A DNA stretch of 64,000 nt from JALZKA01 sp033856515. Lineage in GTDB: Bacteria; Actinomycetota; Thermoleophilia; Solirubrobacterales; 70-9. Position 1 is the stretch's first letter. Each line of letters starts with the position of its first letter. Location: contig JAWVEY010000020.1 of assembly GCA_033856515.1 (NCBI GenBank), forward strand, positions 62,001 through 126,000. Reading direction: 5' to 3'. Below the pieces are notes generated by a model. It searched no databases. It saw only the letters and a list, made by a program, of their open reading frames with translations, and was not told the origin of the DNA. Shown one piece after another: positions 32,810 to 40,049 of this stretch. A program made the position numbers and the translations under genes.

Positions 32810-34316
32810 CCGTCACCTTCCTCGTCTTCGACTTGCCCGGGTTGTAGGGGTAGCCCGGTTGGCGGCGGATTATGGCTCGGAAGGCGTAATGCCTTGTGGC
32901 CGTGGTGTTGGTGAAGCGGTAGCGGCCGGACCAGCGGCCTCCTCGGTCGGTTCGGCCGCCTTCGATGCGAATCCATTTGCCGGTGCCTCTCGCTTGGATC
33001 GCTACGCGGCGTTGCGCGTTTGCTGGGCCTGGGATGTGGACGTTGAAGCGGAGGGTGTCTCCGTTGGTGAGCCCCCGGGGTGGGGTCAAGGCTAGGCGGG
33101 GAACGGCTTTTGCTCGGAGGTCCAGGAAGCGCTCGATGACTTCGTGGGCTCCTTGCCAGTGGGCAATCCGGACCTCGCGGCTTGGTCCGGCGGGGATCCG
33201 CGTTTGGAAGCGGCCGTCGGGACCTGTGGTGGGGGTGGCTAGGACTCGCTCCGGTGGGCCGTCCGTGGTGTCGATCCTTGTGGCGACGCAGACCCCGGCG
33301 TTTCGTACGGGCTGGCCGCCGGCGTCCGTCAGGGCGCCGATGACGGTGGCGGGCTCGTTGCTTTGTGTGGTCTGACGGCTGCCCGCGCCCTTGAAGCGGG
33401 CTCGGAGCACCGAGCCGGTCGTTTCGCCGATTGGGCACTCGTTGTCGATCCGGACCGTGCGGGTCTCGCAGGTGTGGTTGGCCGTTGCTTCGGGCGCGAA
33501 GTCGGAGGCGCAGACGCGCAACTCGTTCGGGCCCTGGCGGAAGCCCGCTCCCGTCGTGTCGATCTGGAACTGGGGCGTCGCGTTGCCCGGGCATGGCCGC
33601 ACGCGGATCGCGACCCCGTCCTTGACGCTGCACTCGAGCACCCGCGACTCGAGTGGCTCGCCGTTCAGTTCGACCTCGACCGAGCGCACCCCGGAACCGG
33701 CGTCGGCGGCGTTCACCTCCAGCACCTGATCCCCGCGGCGCGAACCGGGCTCGGTGAGCGTGCCGCCGAGCTGGACCGTGGGTGGGGCGAGGTCGCGGAG
33801 GGTGAGCGCGATGCGCCGCATGTAGATGTAGGCGTCGCGCCCGTCGCCGCAGTCATCGCGGCTGAGGCAGGTAAGCCGGCTCGAGAAGTAGCTGCCTGCC
33901 GACCCTTCCCAGTCGATCGTGTGTAGGTCGCCGCGCACGCCATCGAGCAGCTCCTTGGCACCGCCTTCCAGGCCGATGTGGACCTGTGGGACGTGAGAGT
34001 TCTGGCTCGACGCGCTGACGCGCGCGGCCGCCCGGACGATCTCGGTGCCGTCAGGAGCGGTAATCGTCCACGCCCCATACCGGCCACTGCCGGTGCGCGA
34101 GGCACCGGGTTCATGGGTGATGCCTAGGCCGGGCCCCTCACAATCGGCGCTCGAGCGATACCGCTCGGAGCTCGAGTCGTAGGACACATCGTGATGCCCG
34201 GCGCCGTTCCGCTCGTAGCACTGGATTGCCTTGTAAGTGCCGCCATGCGCATCGGAGGCAAGGCCTGCAAACAGCGCGACTGCAAGGAGCGCGGCGGTGA
34301 GGATCGATCGCTTCAT
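32796..34316 (-). CDS. Large secreted protein, Ig/carboxypeptidase-regulatory-like domains
   Basis: 506 residues starting ATG 34316 with AAAGGA 10 to 11 bases upstream; an in-frame ATG 18 bases earlier is less likely. Signal peptide ends at DAHG-G. The N-terminal third contains six Cys and GAWTITAPDGTEIVRA, a lectin-like look; the middle reads VNAADAGSGVRSVEVELNG, typical of bacterial Ig-like folds; the last third has DAGGQPVRNAGVCVATR and GPDGRFQTRIPAG, like a carboxypeptidase-regulatory domain. Comparable multi-domain exported proteins are common in Thermoleophilia-type genomes. Function unknown; probably surface-exposed. Confidence 0.8.
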   Translation of the reverse strand: MKRSILTAALLAVALFAGLASDAHGGTYKAIQCYERNGAGHHDVSYDSSSERYRSSADCEGPGLGITHEPGASRTGSGRYGAWTITAPDGTEIVRAAARVSASSQNSHVPQVHIGLEGGAKELLDGVRGDLHTIDWEGSAGSYFSSRLTCLSRDDCGDGRDAYIYMRRIALTLRDLAPPTVQLGGTLTEPGSRRGDQVLEVNAADAGSGVRSVEVELNGEPLESRVLECSVKDGVAIRVRPCPGNATPQFQIDTTGAGFRQGPNELRVCASDFAPEATANHTCETRTVRIDNECPIGETTGSVLRARFKGAGSRQTTQSNEPATVIGALTDAGGQPVRNAGVCVATRIDTTDGPPERVLATPTTGPDGRFQTRIPAGPSREVRIAHWQGAHEVIERFLDLRAKAVPRLALTPPRGLTNGDTLRFNVHIPGPANAQRRVAIQARGTGKWIRIEGGRTDRGGRWSGRYRFTNTTATRHYAFRAIIRRQPGYPYNPGKSKTRKVTVTGP

Positions 34317-34330
34317 GGTCAGAGGTCCTT

Positions 34331-34831
34331 TCATTGCTCAAAACCGAATTCAGGTGGTGCGGACGGCTGGGGTGAAGGGGGAGGAGGGCTAGGTGCGGGC
34401 GGCGGAGAACTCGGCGCTGGAGTCGGCGCGGGAGCGGCGGGACGCAGCGGGGGGTTGGGCAAGCCCCCTCCAGGAGACTCAGGAAGAACCGATCCCTCCG
34501 ACCCGGGCGCGCGATCCCGAAATGCACGGTCTCCTGGAGGGGGCTGCCCGACTCCTCGCGGCATGCGCCGCTCCTTCGACCGGACGTTTCTGTTGTTGGT
34601 GGGTTCTCTGGCCGCCAGATGGGTTGCCCCGACGGAGTCCTCGCCGACCGGGGAGGGGAAGGCCGGCGAGGACATGAGTGAGCCGAGGCCCACGTCGGGG
34701 GGCACGGGCGGGGTTCTGGGCGGCTCGAGTGCTTGTGCCACGAGGACCAGAGCGGCTATGGCAAGGGCCGAGAGGGCGGCTATGCGGGCCGCTGCTGTCC
34801 ATCTGATCGCTAGTCGAGTTCGCCTTCCCAT
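34331..34831 (-). CDS. Membrane-anchored proline-rich protein (tentative)
   Basis: 166-residue frame with one N-terminal hydrophobic helix (about 16-34) and a long Pro/Ser/Ala-rich extracytoplasmic tail ending PPPSPQPSAPPEFGFEQ. It lies directly upstream of the large secreted protein gene (stop to start 14 bases), as in an operon. There is no clear ribosome binding site, and the composition could be fortuitous in such GC-rich DNA, so the call is moderate. The opposite strand shows no better frame. Confidence 0.5.
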   Translation of the reverse strand: MGRRTRLAIRWTAAARIAALSALAIAALVLVAQALEPPRTPPVPPDVGLGSLMSSPAFPSPVGEDSVGATHLAAREPTNNRNVRSKERRMPRGVGQPPPGDRAFRDRAPGSEGSVLPESPGGGLPNPPLRPAAPAPTPAPSSPPPAPSPPPPSPQPSAPPEFGFEQ

Positions 34832-34917
34832 GCGACCCGGACAACCCCGCGGGCCGCCGTCGCGCCCCCCTTGGCATGGCTCTGGGCCCGGAACCCCCGC
34901 TATCCTCCGCGGCCGTT

Positions 34918-35604
34918 TTGGCCAAGCTCATCCCTGAATACGAACTCGTTCTGATGCTCGATCCCGAGGTGCCCGATGAGCGCCGTGAGGAGATCGCGGT
35001 CAACGCTCGCCACCGGATCGAGGCTGGCGCGACGCTCAAGCAGGAGCGGACGTGGGGAACCCGGAAGATGTCTTACGAGATCGATCTGCGCAACGAGGCG
35101 GACTACCGCTTCTTCCGCTTCGAGGAGGGCAAGGGCGTCCTCGACGACCTCAACCACAACCTGAAGATCACCGACGGCGTCCTTCGCGTCCGGATCTTCA
35201 CGGTGGACCCACGCACTCCCGTGATCGACCCGCCGGCGCCGCTCGTGTTCACCCCGGGCTCGGACCGCCCCAGTGGCGGCCGTGGCCGCCGCGATGGCGG
35301 CTACGACGATCGCCCGCCGCGTGCCCCTGAGCCCGAGTCGCCGGCCGCCGAGGCTGCCCCCGCACCGGACGCTCCGGCACCCGCGGCCCCGGCCCCCGAG
35401 GCCCCCGCCGCTGATGCTCCGGCTGCCGAGGCTCCCCCCGCTGATGGTCCGGCTGCCGAGGCCCCCCCTGCTGAAGCGCCGGCTGCCGAGGCGCCTCCCG
35501 CGGAAGCTGCACCGGCCGAAGCCGAGCCCGTCGCAGAGGCTCCGGCTGAGGCACCCGAGGCGCCCGAGGCCGCTCCGGCCGAGCCCGAGCAGCCCGCCGA
35601 GTAG
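34918..35604 (+). CDS. rpsF: Ribosomal protein bS6 with long Ala/Pro-rich tail
   Basis: Small-subunit protein that binds 16S rRNA as a heterodimer with bS18. The S6 fold occupies about the first 100 residues (KLIPEYELVLMLDPEVPD, TWGTRKMSYEIDLRNEADY). TTG 34918 gives MAKLIPEYELVL, matching the family start; ATG 34876 would add 14 residues. After a Gly/Arg linker come 110 residues built from Ala, Pro and Glu (PAAEAPPAEAP-like units), making the protein 228 residues instead of about 100. A TATCCT hexamer precedes the start by 11 bases. It heads the rpsF-ssb-rpsR-rplI cluster. Confidence 0.92.
   Translation: MAKLIPEYELVLMLDPEVPDERREEIAVNARHRIEAGATLKQERTWGTRKMSYEIDLRNEADYRFFRFEEGKGVLDDLNHNLKITDGVLRVRIFTVDPRTPVIDPPAPLVFTPGSDRPSGGRGRRDGGYDDRPPRAPEPESPAAEAAPAPDAPAPAAPAPEAPAADAPAAEAPPADGPAAEAPPAEAPAAEAPPAEAAPAEAEPVAEAPAEAPEAPEAAPAEPEQPAE
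35338..35604 (+). repeat. Ala/Pro/Glu low-complexity repeat in rpsF
   Basis: Imperfect tandem units near 15-24 bases, rich in GCCGAGGC and CCCGCTGA, encode APAAEAPPA-like repeats. Such arrays vary in length between strains by slippage; here they form the C-terminal tail of bS6. Confidence 0.7.
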
Positions 35605-35715
35605 CCCTCTCCCCGCTATTTACGCCTTTCTTTTGTCAGGTGGGGCGAGAACGCGCCGACCCCGTCCTTAGACTGGAAAGCGAACCAATTTTCGAGACTT
35701 GGAAGGGGCAGCCAC

Positions 35716-36201
35716 ATGGCCGCATCGAACATCAACTCCGTCGTAGTAACTGGAAACCTCACGCGTGATCCCGAGCTTCGCCACACGCCAAGCGGGACTC
35801 CCGTCTGCAAGCTCCGCATTGCCGTCAACACCCGGCGGAAGTCAGGCGACCAGTGGGAGGACAAGCCCAACTACTTCGACGTGACCGTCTGGGGCGCGCA
35901 GGGTGAGAACTGCTCGACCTACCTCGTCAAGGGGCGTCCGGTCGCGATCTCGGGCCGCCTCGAGTGGCGCGAGTGGCAGAACGACAACGGCGACAAGCGC
36001 CAGGCGGTCGAGATCATCGCCGAGACGGTGCAGTTCCTCGGCAGTCGCGACGGCTCCTCGGGCGGCGGCGGCGGCGGGAACGGCAACGGCGGCGAGAGCT
36101 TCGCCGGCGGCGACTCCGGCCTCCCGGCCGACACGTCGGACTTCGACTCGCCGGCGCCCGCCTCGGTCGGCTCGTCGTCCGACGACGACATTCCGTTCTA
36201 G
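35716..36201 (+). CDS. ssb: Single-stranded DNA-binding protein
   Basis: 161-residue SSB. The OB fold covers residues about 5-112 (INSVVVTGNLTRDPELRHTP, WGAQGENCSTYLVKGRPVAISGRL), followed by a Gly/Asn-rich linker and the acidic tip DDDIPF that recruits replication and repair proteins. A GGAAGGGG stretch lies 7 to 8 bases before the ATG. It sits between rpsF and rpsR as in most bacteria and upstream of dnaB. Confidence 0.96.
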   Translation: MAASNINSVVVTGNLTRDPELRHTPSGTPVCKLRIAVNTRRKSGDQWEDKPNYFDVTVWGAQGENCSTYLVKGRPVAISGRLEWREWQNDNGDKRQAVEIIAETVQFLGSRDGSSGGGGGGNGNGGESFAGGDSGLPADTSDFDSPAPASVGSSSDDDIPF

Positions 36202-36219
36202 GCCTAGCTCCGGGCTATT

Positions 36220-36245
36220 GGGAGGTGCCTGAATGGGCGCCTCCC
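36220..36245 (+). terminator. Hairpin after ssb
   Basis: GGGAGGTGCC and GGCGCCTCCC form a 10-bp stem (one G-T pair) with a TGAATG loop, 19 bases past the ssb stop. A TATACT -10 hexamer follows immediately (36246-36251) instead of a T-tract, so transcription of rpsR-rplI may be partly uncoupled from ssb. Confidence 0.6.
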
Positions 36246-36251
36246 TATACT
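36246..36251 (+). promoter_or_regulatory. -10 element upstream of rpsR
   Basis: TATACT matches the -10 consensus in five of six positions. Transcription would start near 36258, giving a leader of about 78 bases that contains the bulged hairpin and the 11-codon frame. No convincing -35 hexamer at 17 bases. Confidence 0.5.
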
Positions 36252-36260
36252 CGTGCTCAC

Positions 36261-36287
36261 GCGTCGCCCCTTGATGAAGGGCGGCGC
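36261..36287 (+). promoter_or_regulatory. Bulged hairpin in the rpsR leader
   Basis: A 12-base left arm and 11-base right arm pair with one bulged C (36267), one G-T pair and a GATG loop. It stands 48 bases before the rpsR start. Ribosomal protein leaders often contain such bulged stems for autoregulation, but no known leader class is matched. Confidence 0.4.
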
Positions 36288-36299
36288 ATTCGTTTCGAT

Positions 36300-36335
36300 A
36301 TGACCAGCTTTCAAGCCAAGAACGAGGCCCGCTAA
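36300..36335 (+). CDS. Possible 11-codon leader peptide before rpsR
   Basis: ATG-TAA frame encoding MTSFQAKNEAR. The TAA directly abuts the rpsR GTG, so ribosomes finishing it could restart on rpsR. No ribosome binding site of its own is evident. It may be coincidental. Confidence 0.25.
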   Translation: MTSFQAKNEAR

Positions 36336-36659
36336 GTGGCCCGCAAGTCTCCTCCTCGATCTGAGCAGGGCCAATCGTCGAGCCGTTCCGGCTCCAGTTC
36401 GGGCTCGGGCTCAGGCCCGCGCCGCGGCGGTCCCGGCGGCAGGCGCGGCGAGCGCATCCGCCCACGCAAGTACACGAAGATCAACGCGGAGACGATCGAC
36501 TACAAGGACCTCAACCTCCTGCGCCGCTTCCTCTCGGATCGCGGCAAGGTCCGCTCCCGCCGAGTCACCGGCCTTTCCCGCCAGCACCAGCGCGAGCTCG
36601 CGCTCGCCGTGAAGCGGGCGCGCGAACTGGGGATGCTCCCCTACGTCGGCGAGCGTTAG
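36336..36659 (+). CDS. rpsR: Ribosomal protein bS18 with N-terminal extension
   Basis: Small-subunit protein partnering bS6. 107 residues, starting GTG 36336 with GAGG 9 bases upstream. The core is classical (YTKINAETIDYKDLNLLRRFLSDRGKV, TGLSRQHQRELALAVKRAR). The first 40 residues are a Ser/Gly/Arg-rich flexible extension that ordinary bS18 lacks, and no Cys-based zinc motif is present. rplI follows after 10 bases. Confidence 0.94.
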   Translation: MARKSPPRSEQGQSSSRSGSSSGSGSGPRRGGPGGRRGERIRPRKYTKINAETIDYKDLNLLRRFLSDRGKVRSRRVTGLSRQHQRELALAVKRARELGMLPYVGER

Positions 36660-36669
36660 AGACGCAATC

Positions 36670-37122
36670 GTGGCGCAGGCGATCCTCCTCAAAGACGTTG
36701 AGGACCTCGGCGAGGCCGGCGACGCCGTCGACGTTTCTCCCGGGTACCTCAGGAACTTCCTGGTGCCCCGCAAGCTCGCACAGCCTGCAACCAGCGGCGC
36801 TCTCGAAGAGGCGCAGCGCCGCCGGGAGGCCGCCGAGCAGGCGGCCAAGGTGGCGGAGGAGCGTGCCGGCGAAACGGCCGCACTTCTCGCCAAGACCGTC
36901 CTGACGATCCAGCACCGCGCCGGCGAGGACGGAAAGCTCTTCGGCTCAGTCACGAACGCCGAGATCGCCGAGGCGATCGCCGAGGCACGCGGCCTCAAGA
37001 TCGACCGCAAGAAGATCAAGCTCGACGACCCGATCCGCGAGGTCGGCACCTACATGGTCGAGGTCGAGCTCGGCGGCGGCCAGACCGCCAGCGTCAAGAC
37101 GATCGTCGCCGAAGCGCACTAG
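36670..37122 (+). CDS. rplI: Ribosomal protein bL9
   Basis: Large-subunit protein of 150 residues that restrains mRNA slippage. The N-terminal domain is MAQAILLKDVEDLGEAGDAVDVSPGYLRNFLVPR-like with the signature GYLRNFLVPRKLA, the linker helix is Ala/Glu/Arg-rich, and the C-terminal domain begins LFGSVTNAEIAEAI. GTG start. The second 44-base palindrome follows 12 bases after the stop. Confidence 0.95.
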   Translation: MAQAILLKDVEDLGEAGDAVDVSPGYLRNFLVPRKLAQPATSGALEEAQRRREAAEQAAKVAEERAGETAALLAKTVLTIQHRAGEDGKLFGSVTNAEIAEAIAEARGLKIDRKKIKLDDPIREVGTYMVEVELGGGQTASVKTIVAEAH

Positions 37123-37134
37123 CGCTTCCGGGGC

Positions 37135-37178
37135 AAACGTCCGTCAGTGCCCCCTATAGGGCGTACTCACGGACGTTT
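37135..37178. repeat. 44-base palindromic element, copy 2
   Basis: Same length and same right half as the element at 23030-23073. The outer stem is a perfect 10 bp (AAACGTCCGT/ACGGACGTTT). The inner stem ends in CCC/GGG around the TATA loop. It separates convergent rplI and a secreted-protein gene. Confidence 0.85.
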
Positions 37179-37185
37179 CGTTGAT

Positions 37186-37620
37186 TTATTCCTGTTGGGT
37201 TCGCTTGGCGTGGAAGTCGAGCTCGCCGGTGTCGCCCTTGAAGCAAGCGCCCGACGAGCCGGTCTGTCGAAACGTTCCGACGACCTTTTCGTCCCCATCC
37301 TTGAACTCACCGGCGATGTGAACCGTCGCGTTGGTGTTACGCACGGGCTTGGTTGCCTCGAACTGGCCCTTCTTGACTCTGACCTTCCCGTCGAGGACTC
37401 CGCTCACCGCCGATGATCCACTGGGGGTGCACTCGGTCGGAACGTTTGCCCACCTGACCTTGGCGAGCTTCTCCGGGCGGTTCCCGTCGAACTTGACGGT
37501 GAGCTCAATCACCTCTGCCTGGTTGCCGGGCGCGATCGGACCCTTGTAAAAGTCGGTTGCCAGGGCGCTCGAAGGGACCGCGAAGGCGGCTGTCAAAGCG
37601 ACGATCAGGATAAGCCTCAT
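37186..37620 (-). CDS. Small secreted protein of unknown function
   Basis: 144 residues from ATG 37620 with a signal peptide ending SSALA-TD. The mature part is beta-strand-like with two Cys (VPTEC, GACFKGDTGELDFHAKR) probably disulfide-bonded. The layout (V-W-A-N-V-P-x-E-C, a G-K-V/G-Q-F strand, then C-x-G-D-T-G-x-x-x-F-x-A) resembles a frequent family of exported actinobacterial proteins of unknown role. TACGCT lies 6 bases upstream of the start, without a ribosome binding site. Confidence 0.75.
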   Translation of the reverse strand: MRLILIVALTAAFAVPSSALATDFYKGPIAPGNQAEVIELTVKFDGNRPEKLAKVRWANVPTECTPSGSSAVSGVLDGKVRVKKGQFEATKPVRNTNATVHIAGEFKDGDEKVVGTFRQTGSSGACFKGDTGELDFHAKRTQQE

Positions 37621-37761
37621 GGATGTAGCGTAAACCCGCGCTTCAACTTGCCGCAAATTCGCAAGTCCGCTTCAGCGGACTGCCGCTCATTCTGGTTCTA
37701 TCGGTGACCGCACTGTGGCGGGGCGATTCCGCCGCTCTCTGCCCTTCACTAGACATAGACA

Positions 37762-39192
37762 ATGACCACCGCAGACCAATACGTCCCGCCGCAGAATCTC
37801 GAAGCTGAGGAGTCGGTCCTTGGCGCGATGATGGTTTCCGAGACGGCGGTGGCCTCGGTCATCGTGGACGTGCACCTGAAGTCGGAGGACTTCTACCGCC
37901 AGCGCCATCGCATCATCTTCGGCGCCGTCCACTCGCTGCACTCGCGCGGCGAGCCCGTTGACGCCCTCACGGTCACCGAGCAGCTGACGAACCTCGGCGA
38001 GCTCGCGGAGGCCGGCGGGCCGGAGTTCGTCTCGGGCCTGGCGTCGACCGTCCCAGTCGCGGGCAACGCGGACCACTACGCCCGCATCGTCAAGGCGAAC
38101 GCGATGCTGCGCCGCCTTCTGGAGGCGTCCCACAAGATCCAGAACTCGGTTCGCGAGCGCAGCGGTGAGCCGCGCGACCTCGTGGAGCAGGCCGAACGCA
38201 TGATGTTCGAGGTCGCTCACGACACCGCTTCCCAGGATTTCGCCTCGATCGCAGACATCCTCGAACGCGAGACCACGCGGCTGGAGGAGCTCTCGGAGGG
38301 GAAGAGGGACCTCACGGGAACACCGTCCGGCTTCTCGGACCTGGACGAGATCACAGGCGGCTTCCAGCCCGGAAACCTCGTCATCTTCGCGGCAAGACCC
38401 TCCATGGGGAAATCCGCGCTTGTCGCCAACATCGCCGACTTCGTTGCGGTGGAGAAGAAGCTGCCGGTCGCCTTCTTCTCGCTGGAGATGTCGGAGACGG
38501 AGCTCGCTCACCGCTTCCTGGCCTGCCGCGCGGGAATCGGCGGCAAGAAGCTTGCGAAGGGCCAGATCAAGAATGACTGGAACAGGATCCTCAAAGCGTC
38601 GAACCAGCTCGAGGAGGCGCCGATCTGGATCGATACCTCCGCGGACATCTCGATCCTGGAGTTGCGGGCGAAGGCGCGCCGCCTCTACTCGAAGGCAGGG
38701 GGGCTGGGGCTCGTCATCGTCGACTACATGCAGCTGATGCGGCCGGACGACCCGCGGATCAGCCGCGTCGAGCAGGTCGGTTCGATCTCCCGCGGTCTCA
38801 AGCTCCTCGCCAGCGAGCTGGACGTGCCGGTGCTCGGGCTCTCGCAGCTGTCCCGCGCCCCCGAGCAACGTCCCGACAAGCGCCCGATGCTCTCCGACCT
38901 TCGCGAGTCGGGAAACCTCGAGCAGGACGCCGACGTTGTCTGCTTCATCTTCCGCGAGGAGTTCTACGAGCCCGAGAACCAGGACGTCGCCGGGCTTGCC
39001 GAGCTTCTGATCTCGAAGCACCGCAACGGCCCCATCGGGAAGGTGGAGCTCGCCTTCCAGGCTCCCTATCCGCGCTTCCGGAATCTGGCCAAGAGTCACA
39101 GGCGCGATGGCGGGCCCGTAAGCAGTTCACCGCCGCCACGTGACGAGTTCGAGCCCGACGATCCAATCGGTGACGACGTAGATGACTTCTGA
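37762..39192 (+). CDS. dnaB: Replicative DNA helicase DnaB
   Basis: 476-residue hexameric fork helicase. N-terminal domain VPPQNLEAEESVLGAMM to about residue 150, linker, then RecA-like domain with TGTPSGFSDLDEITGGFQPGNL, Walker A ARPSMGKSA (near 211-219), FFSLEMS, Walker B LVIVDYMQLM and the DNA-binding/arginine-finger region QLSRAPEQRPDKRPMLSDLRESG. No intein interrupts the usual sites. The stop overlaps the DnaC-like gene by 11 bases, implying co-translation. Confidence 0.96.
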   Translation: MTTADQYVPPQNLEAEESVLGAMMVSETAVASVIVDVHLKSEDFYRQRHRIIFGAVHSLHSRGEPVDALTVTEQLTNLGELAEAGGPEFVSGLASTVPVAGNADHYARIVKANAMLRRLLEASHKIQNSVRERSGEPRDLVEQAERMMFEVAHDTASQDFASIADILERETTRLEELSEGKRDLTGTPSGFSDLDEITGGFQPGNLVIFAARPSMGKSALVANIADFVAVEKKLPVAFFSLEMSETELAHRFLACRAGIGGKKLAKGQIKNDWNRILKASNQLEEAPIWIDTSADISILELRAKARRLYSKAGGLGLVIVDYMQLMRPDDPRISRVEQVGSISRGLKLLASELDVPVLGLSQLSRAPEQRPDKRPMLSDLRESGNLEQDADVVCFIFREEFYEPENQDVAGLAELLISKHRNGPIGKVELAFQAPYPRFRNLAKSHRRDGGPVSSSPPPRDEFEPDDPIGDDVDDF

Positions 39193-39964
39193 GCCGGCAC
39201 GCAGCCGGCCCCGCGAAGTGCCCGCCGGCGACGGGGGCACCGTGGTGCCGATCCGCCGCGGCGAGACGGCCGCCGCCTGCCCGCTCGCGAAGTGCGACGG
39301 GACGGGCTGGCTGGACGCTGAGGACGGCGCTGTCGAGCCCTGCGAGTGCCGGAGCGTGACGCGCACGCGCTCGCGGGCGCGCGGTCTGGCCACCGCTATC
39401 CCGGCGCGCTACCGCGGCGTCTCGTTCGACCGGCCGCCGCTCTCCGACATGGCCCGCGCGCCCGAGTCGCGAATCGCTGTCGCCGCCGTGAAGGAATTCG
39501 CCGACGACATCGGGGCGCGGCTCGACAGCGGCGACAGCCTTTGGCTCTCCGGCTCGGTCGGCACTGGCAAGACAACCCTCGCGATGGCCGTCTCCGCCGC
39601 AGCCGCGAAGGCTGGGCGGAGCGTCGCGATCTATTCGCTGCCGCAGCTCCTCGCGCGCATCCGCCGCACATACGACGCGGAGGCCGGCCAGGACTCCTAC
39701 GTGGCCTTCTTCGAGCGCCTCACCTCCGTCGATCTCCTCCACATCGACGACCTCGGCGCCGAGAAGCGGACCGACTGGGTGCTCGAGCAGCTCTACGCGA
39801 TAGTCGACGAGCGTTACGGGGCTGAGCGCTCGATGCTCGTGACCACGAACCTCGAAGAGACCGAGCTCGAGGAGCAGATCGGTGGGCGCACCGTCTCCCG
39901 TCTGGTCGAGATGTGCGGCGAGCTGGGGCCCCTCCAGGTCGAGGGCCGCGACCACCGTTACTGA
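39182..39964 (+). CDS. DnaC/DnaI-like AAA+ helicase loader
   Basis: 260 residues. An N-terminal Cys motif (CPLAKCDGTGW then CEC, spacing C-x4-C...C-x-C) resembles the zinc-binding head of DnaI-type loaders. The AAA+ domain has Walker A SGSVGTGKTTLAM, Walker B LLHIDDLGAEKRTDW, sensor LVTTNLE and a C-terminal RLVEMC arginine. Overlap with dnaB strongly suggests it loads that helicase onto DNA. Many actinobacteria rely on DciA instead, so the gene is of interest. It could alternatively be a domesticated phage or IstB-type ATPase. Confidence 0.85.
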   Translation: MTSEPARSRPREVPAGDGGTVVPIRRGETAAACPLAKCDGTGWLDAEDGAVEPCECRSVTRTRSRARGLATAIPARYRGVSFDRPPLSDMARAPESRIAVAAVKEFADDIGARLDSGDSLWLSGSVGTGKTTLAMAVSAAAAKAGRSVAIYSLPQLLARIRRTYDAEAGQDSYVAFFERLTSVDLLHIDDLGAEKRTDWVLEQLYAIVDERYGAERSMLVTTNLEETELEEQIGGRTVSRLVEMCGELGPLQVEGRDHRY

Positions 39965-40035
39965 AAAACATCCACGCACCTGCTTCTCGCGCCGCCTACG
40001 GCGACGCGCTTCTCATACTCGTAGGCCCTCCCAGC

Positions 40036-40041
40036 CATAAT
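40036..40041 (+). promoter_or_regulatory. -10 element of purA
   Basis: CATAAT lies 8 bases before the GTG at 40050 and no ribosome binding site is present. The transcript should start at the start codon. Confidence 0.55.
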
Positions 40042-40049
40042 CCAGCGCC

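Noticed and set aside
34191..34937. Plus-strand Gly-rich frame between the secreted protein gene and rpsF
   Set aside because: Glycine/serine low-complexity complement of the proline-rich minus-strand frame, running into rpsF; no signal or domain.
38390..38420. Intein in DnaB Walker A region
   Set aside because: ARPSMGKSA is uninterrupted, and the protein has the normal length.
37687..39099. Long antisense frame opposite dnaB
   Set aside because: A shadow of dnaB codon structure; no recognisable domain or ribosome binding site.
39989..40003. Terminator after the DnaC-like gene
   Set aside because: Stem of only five pairs (CGCCG-type) and no T-tract; not convincing.
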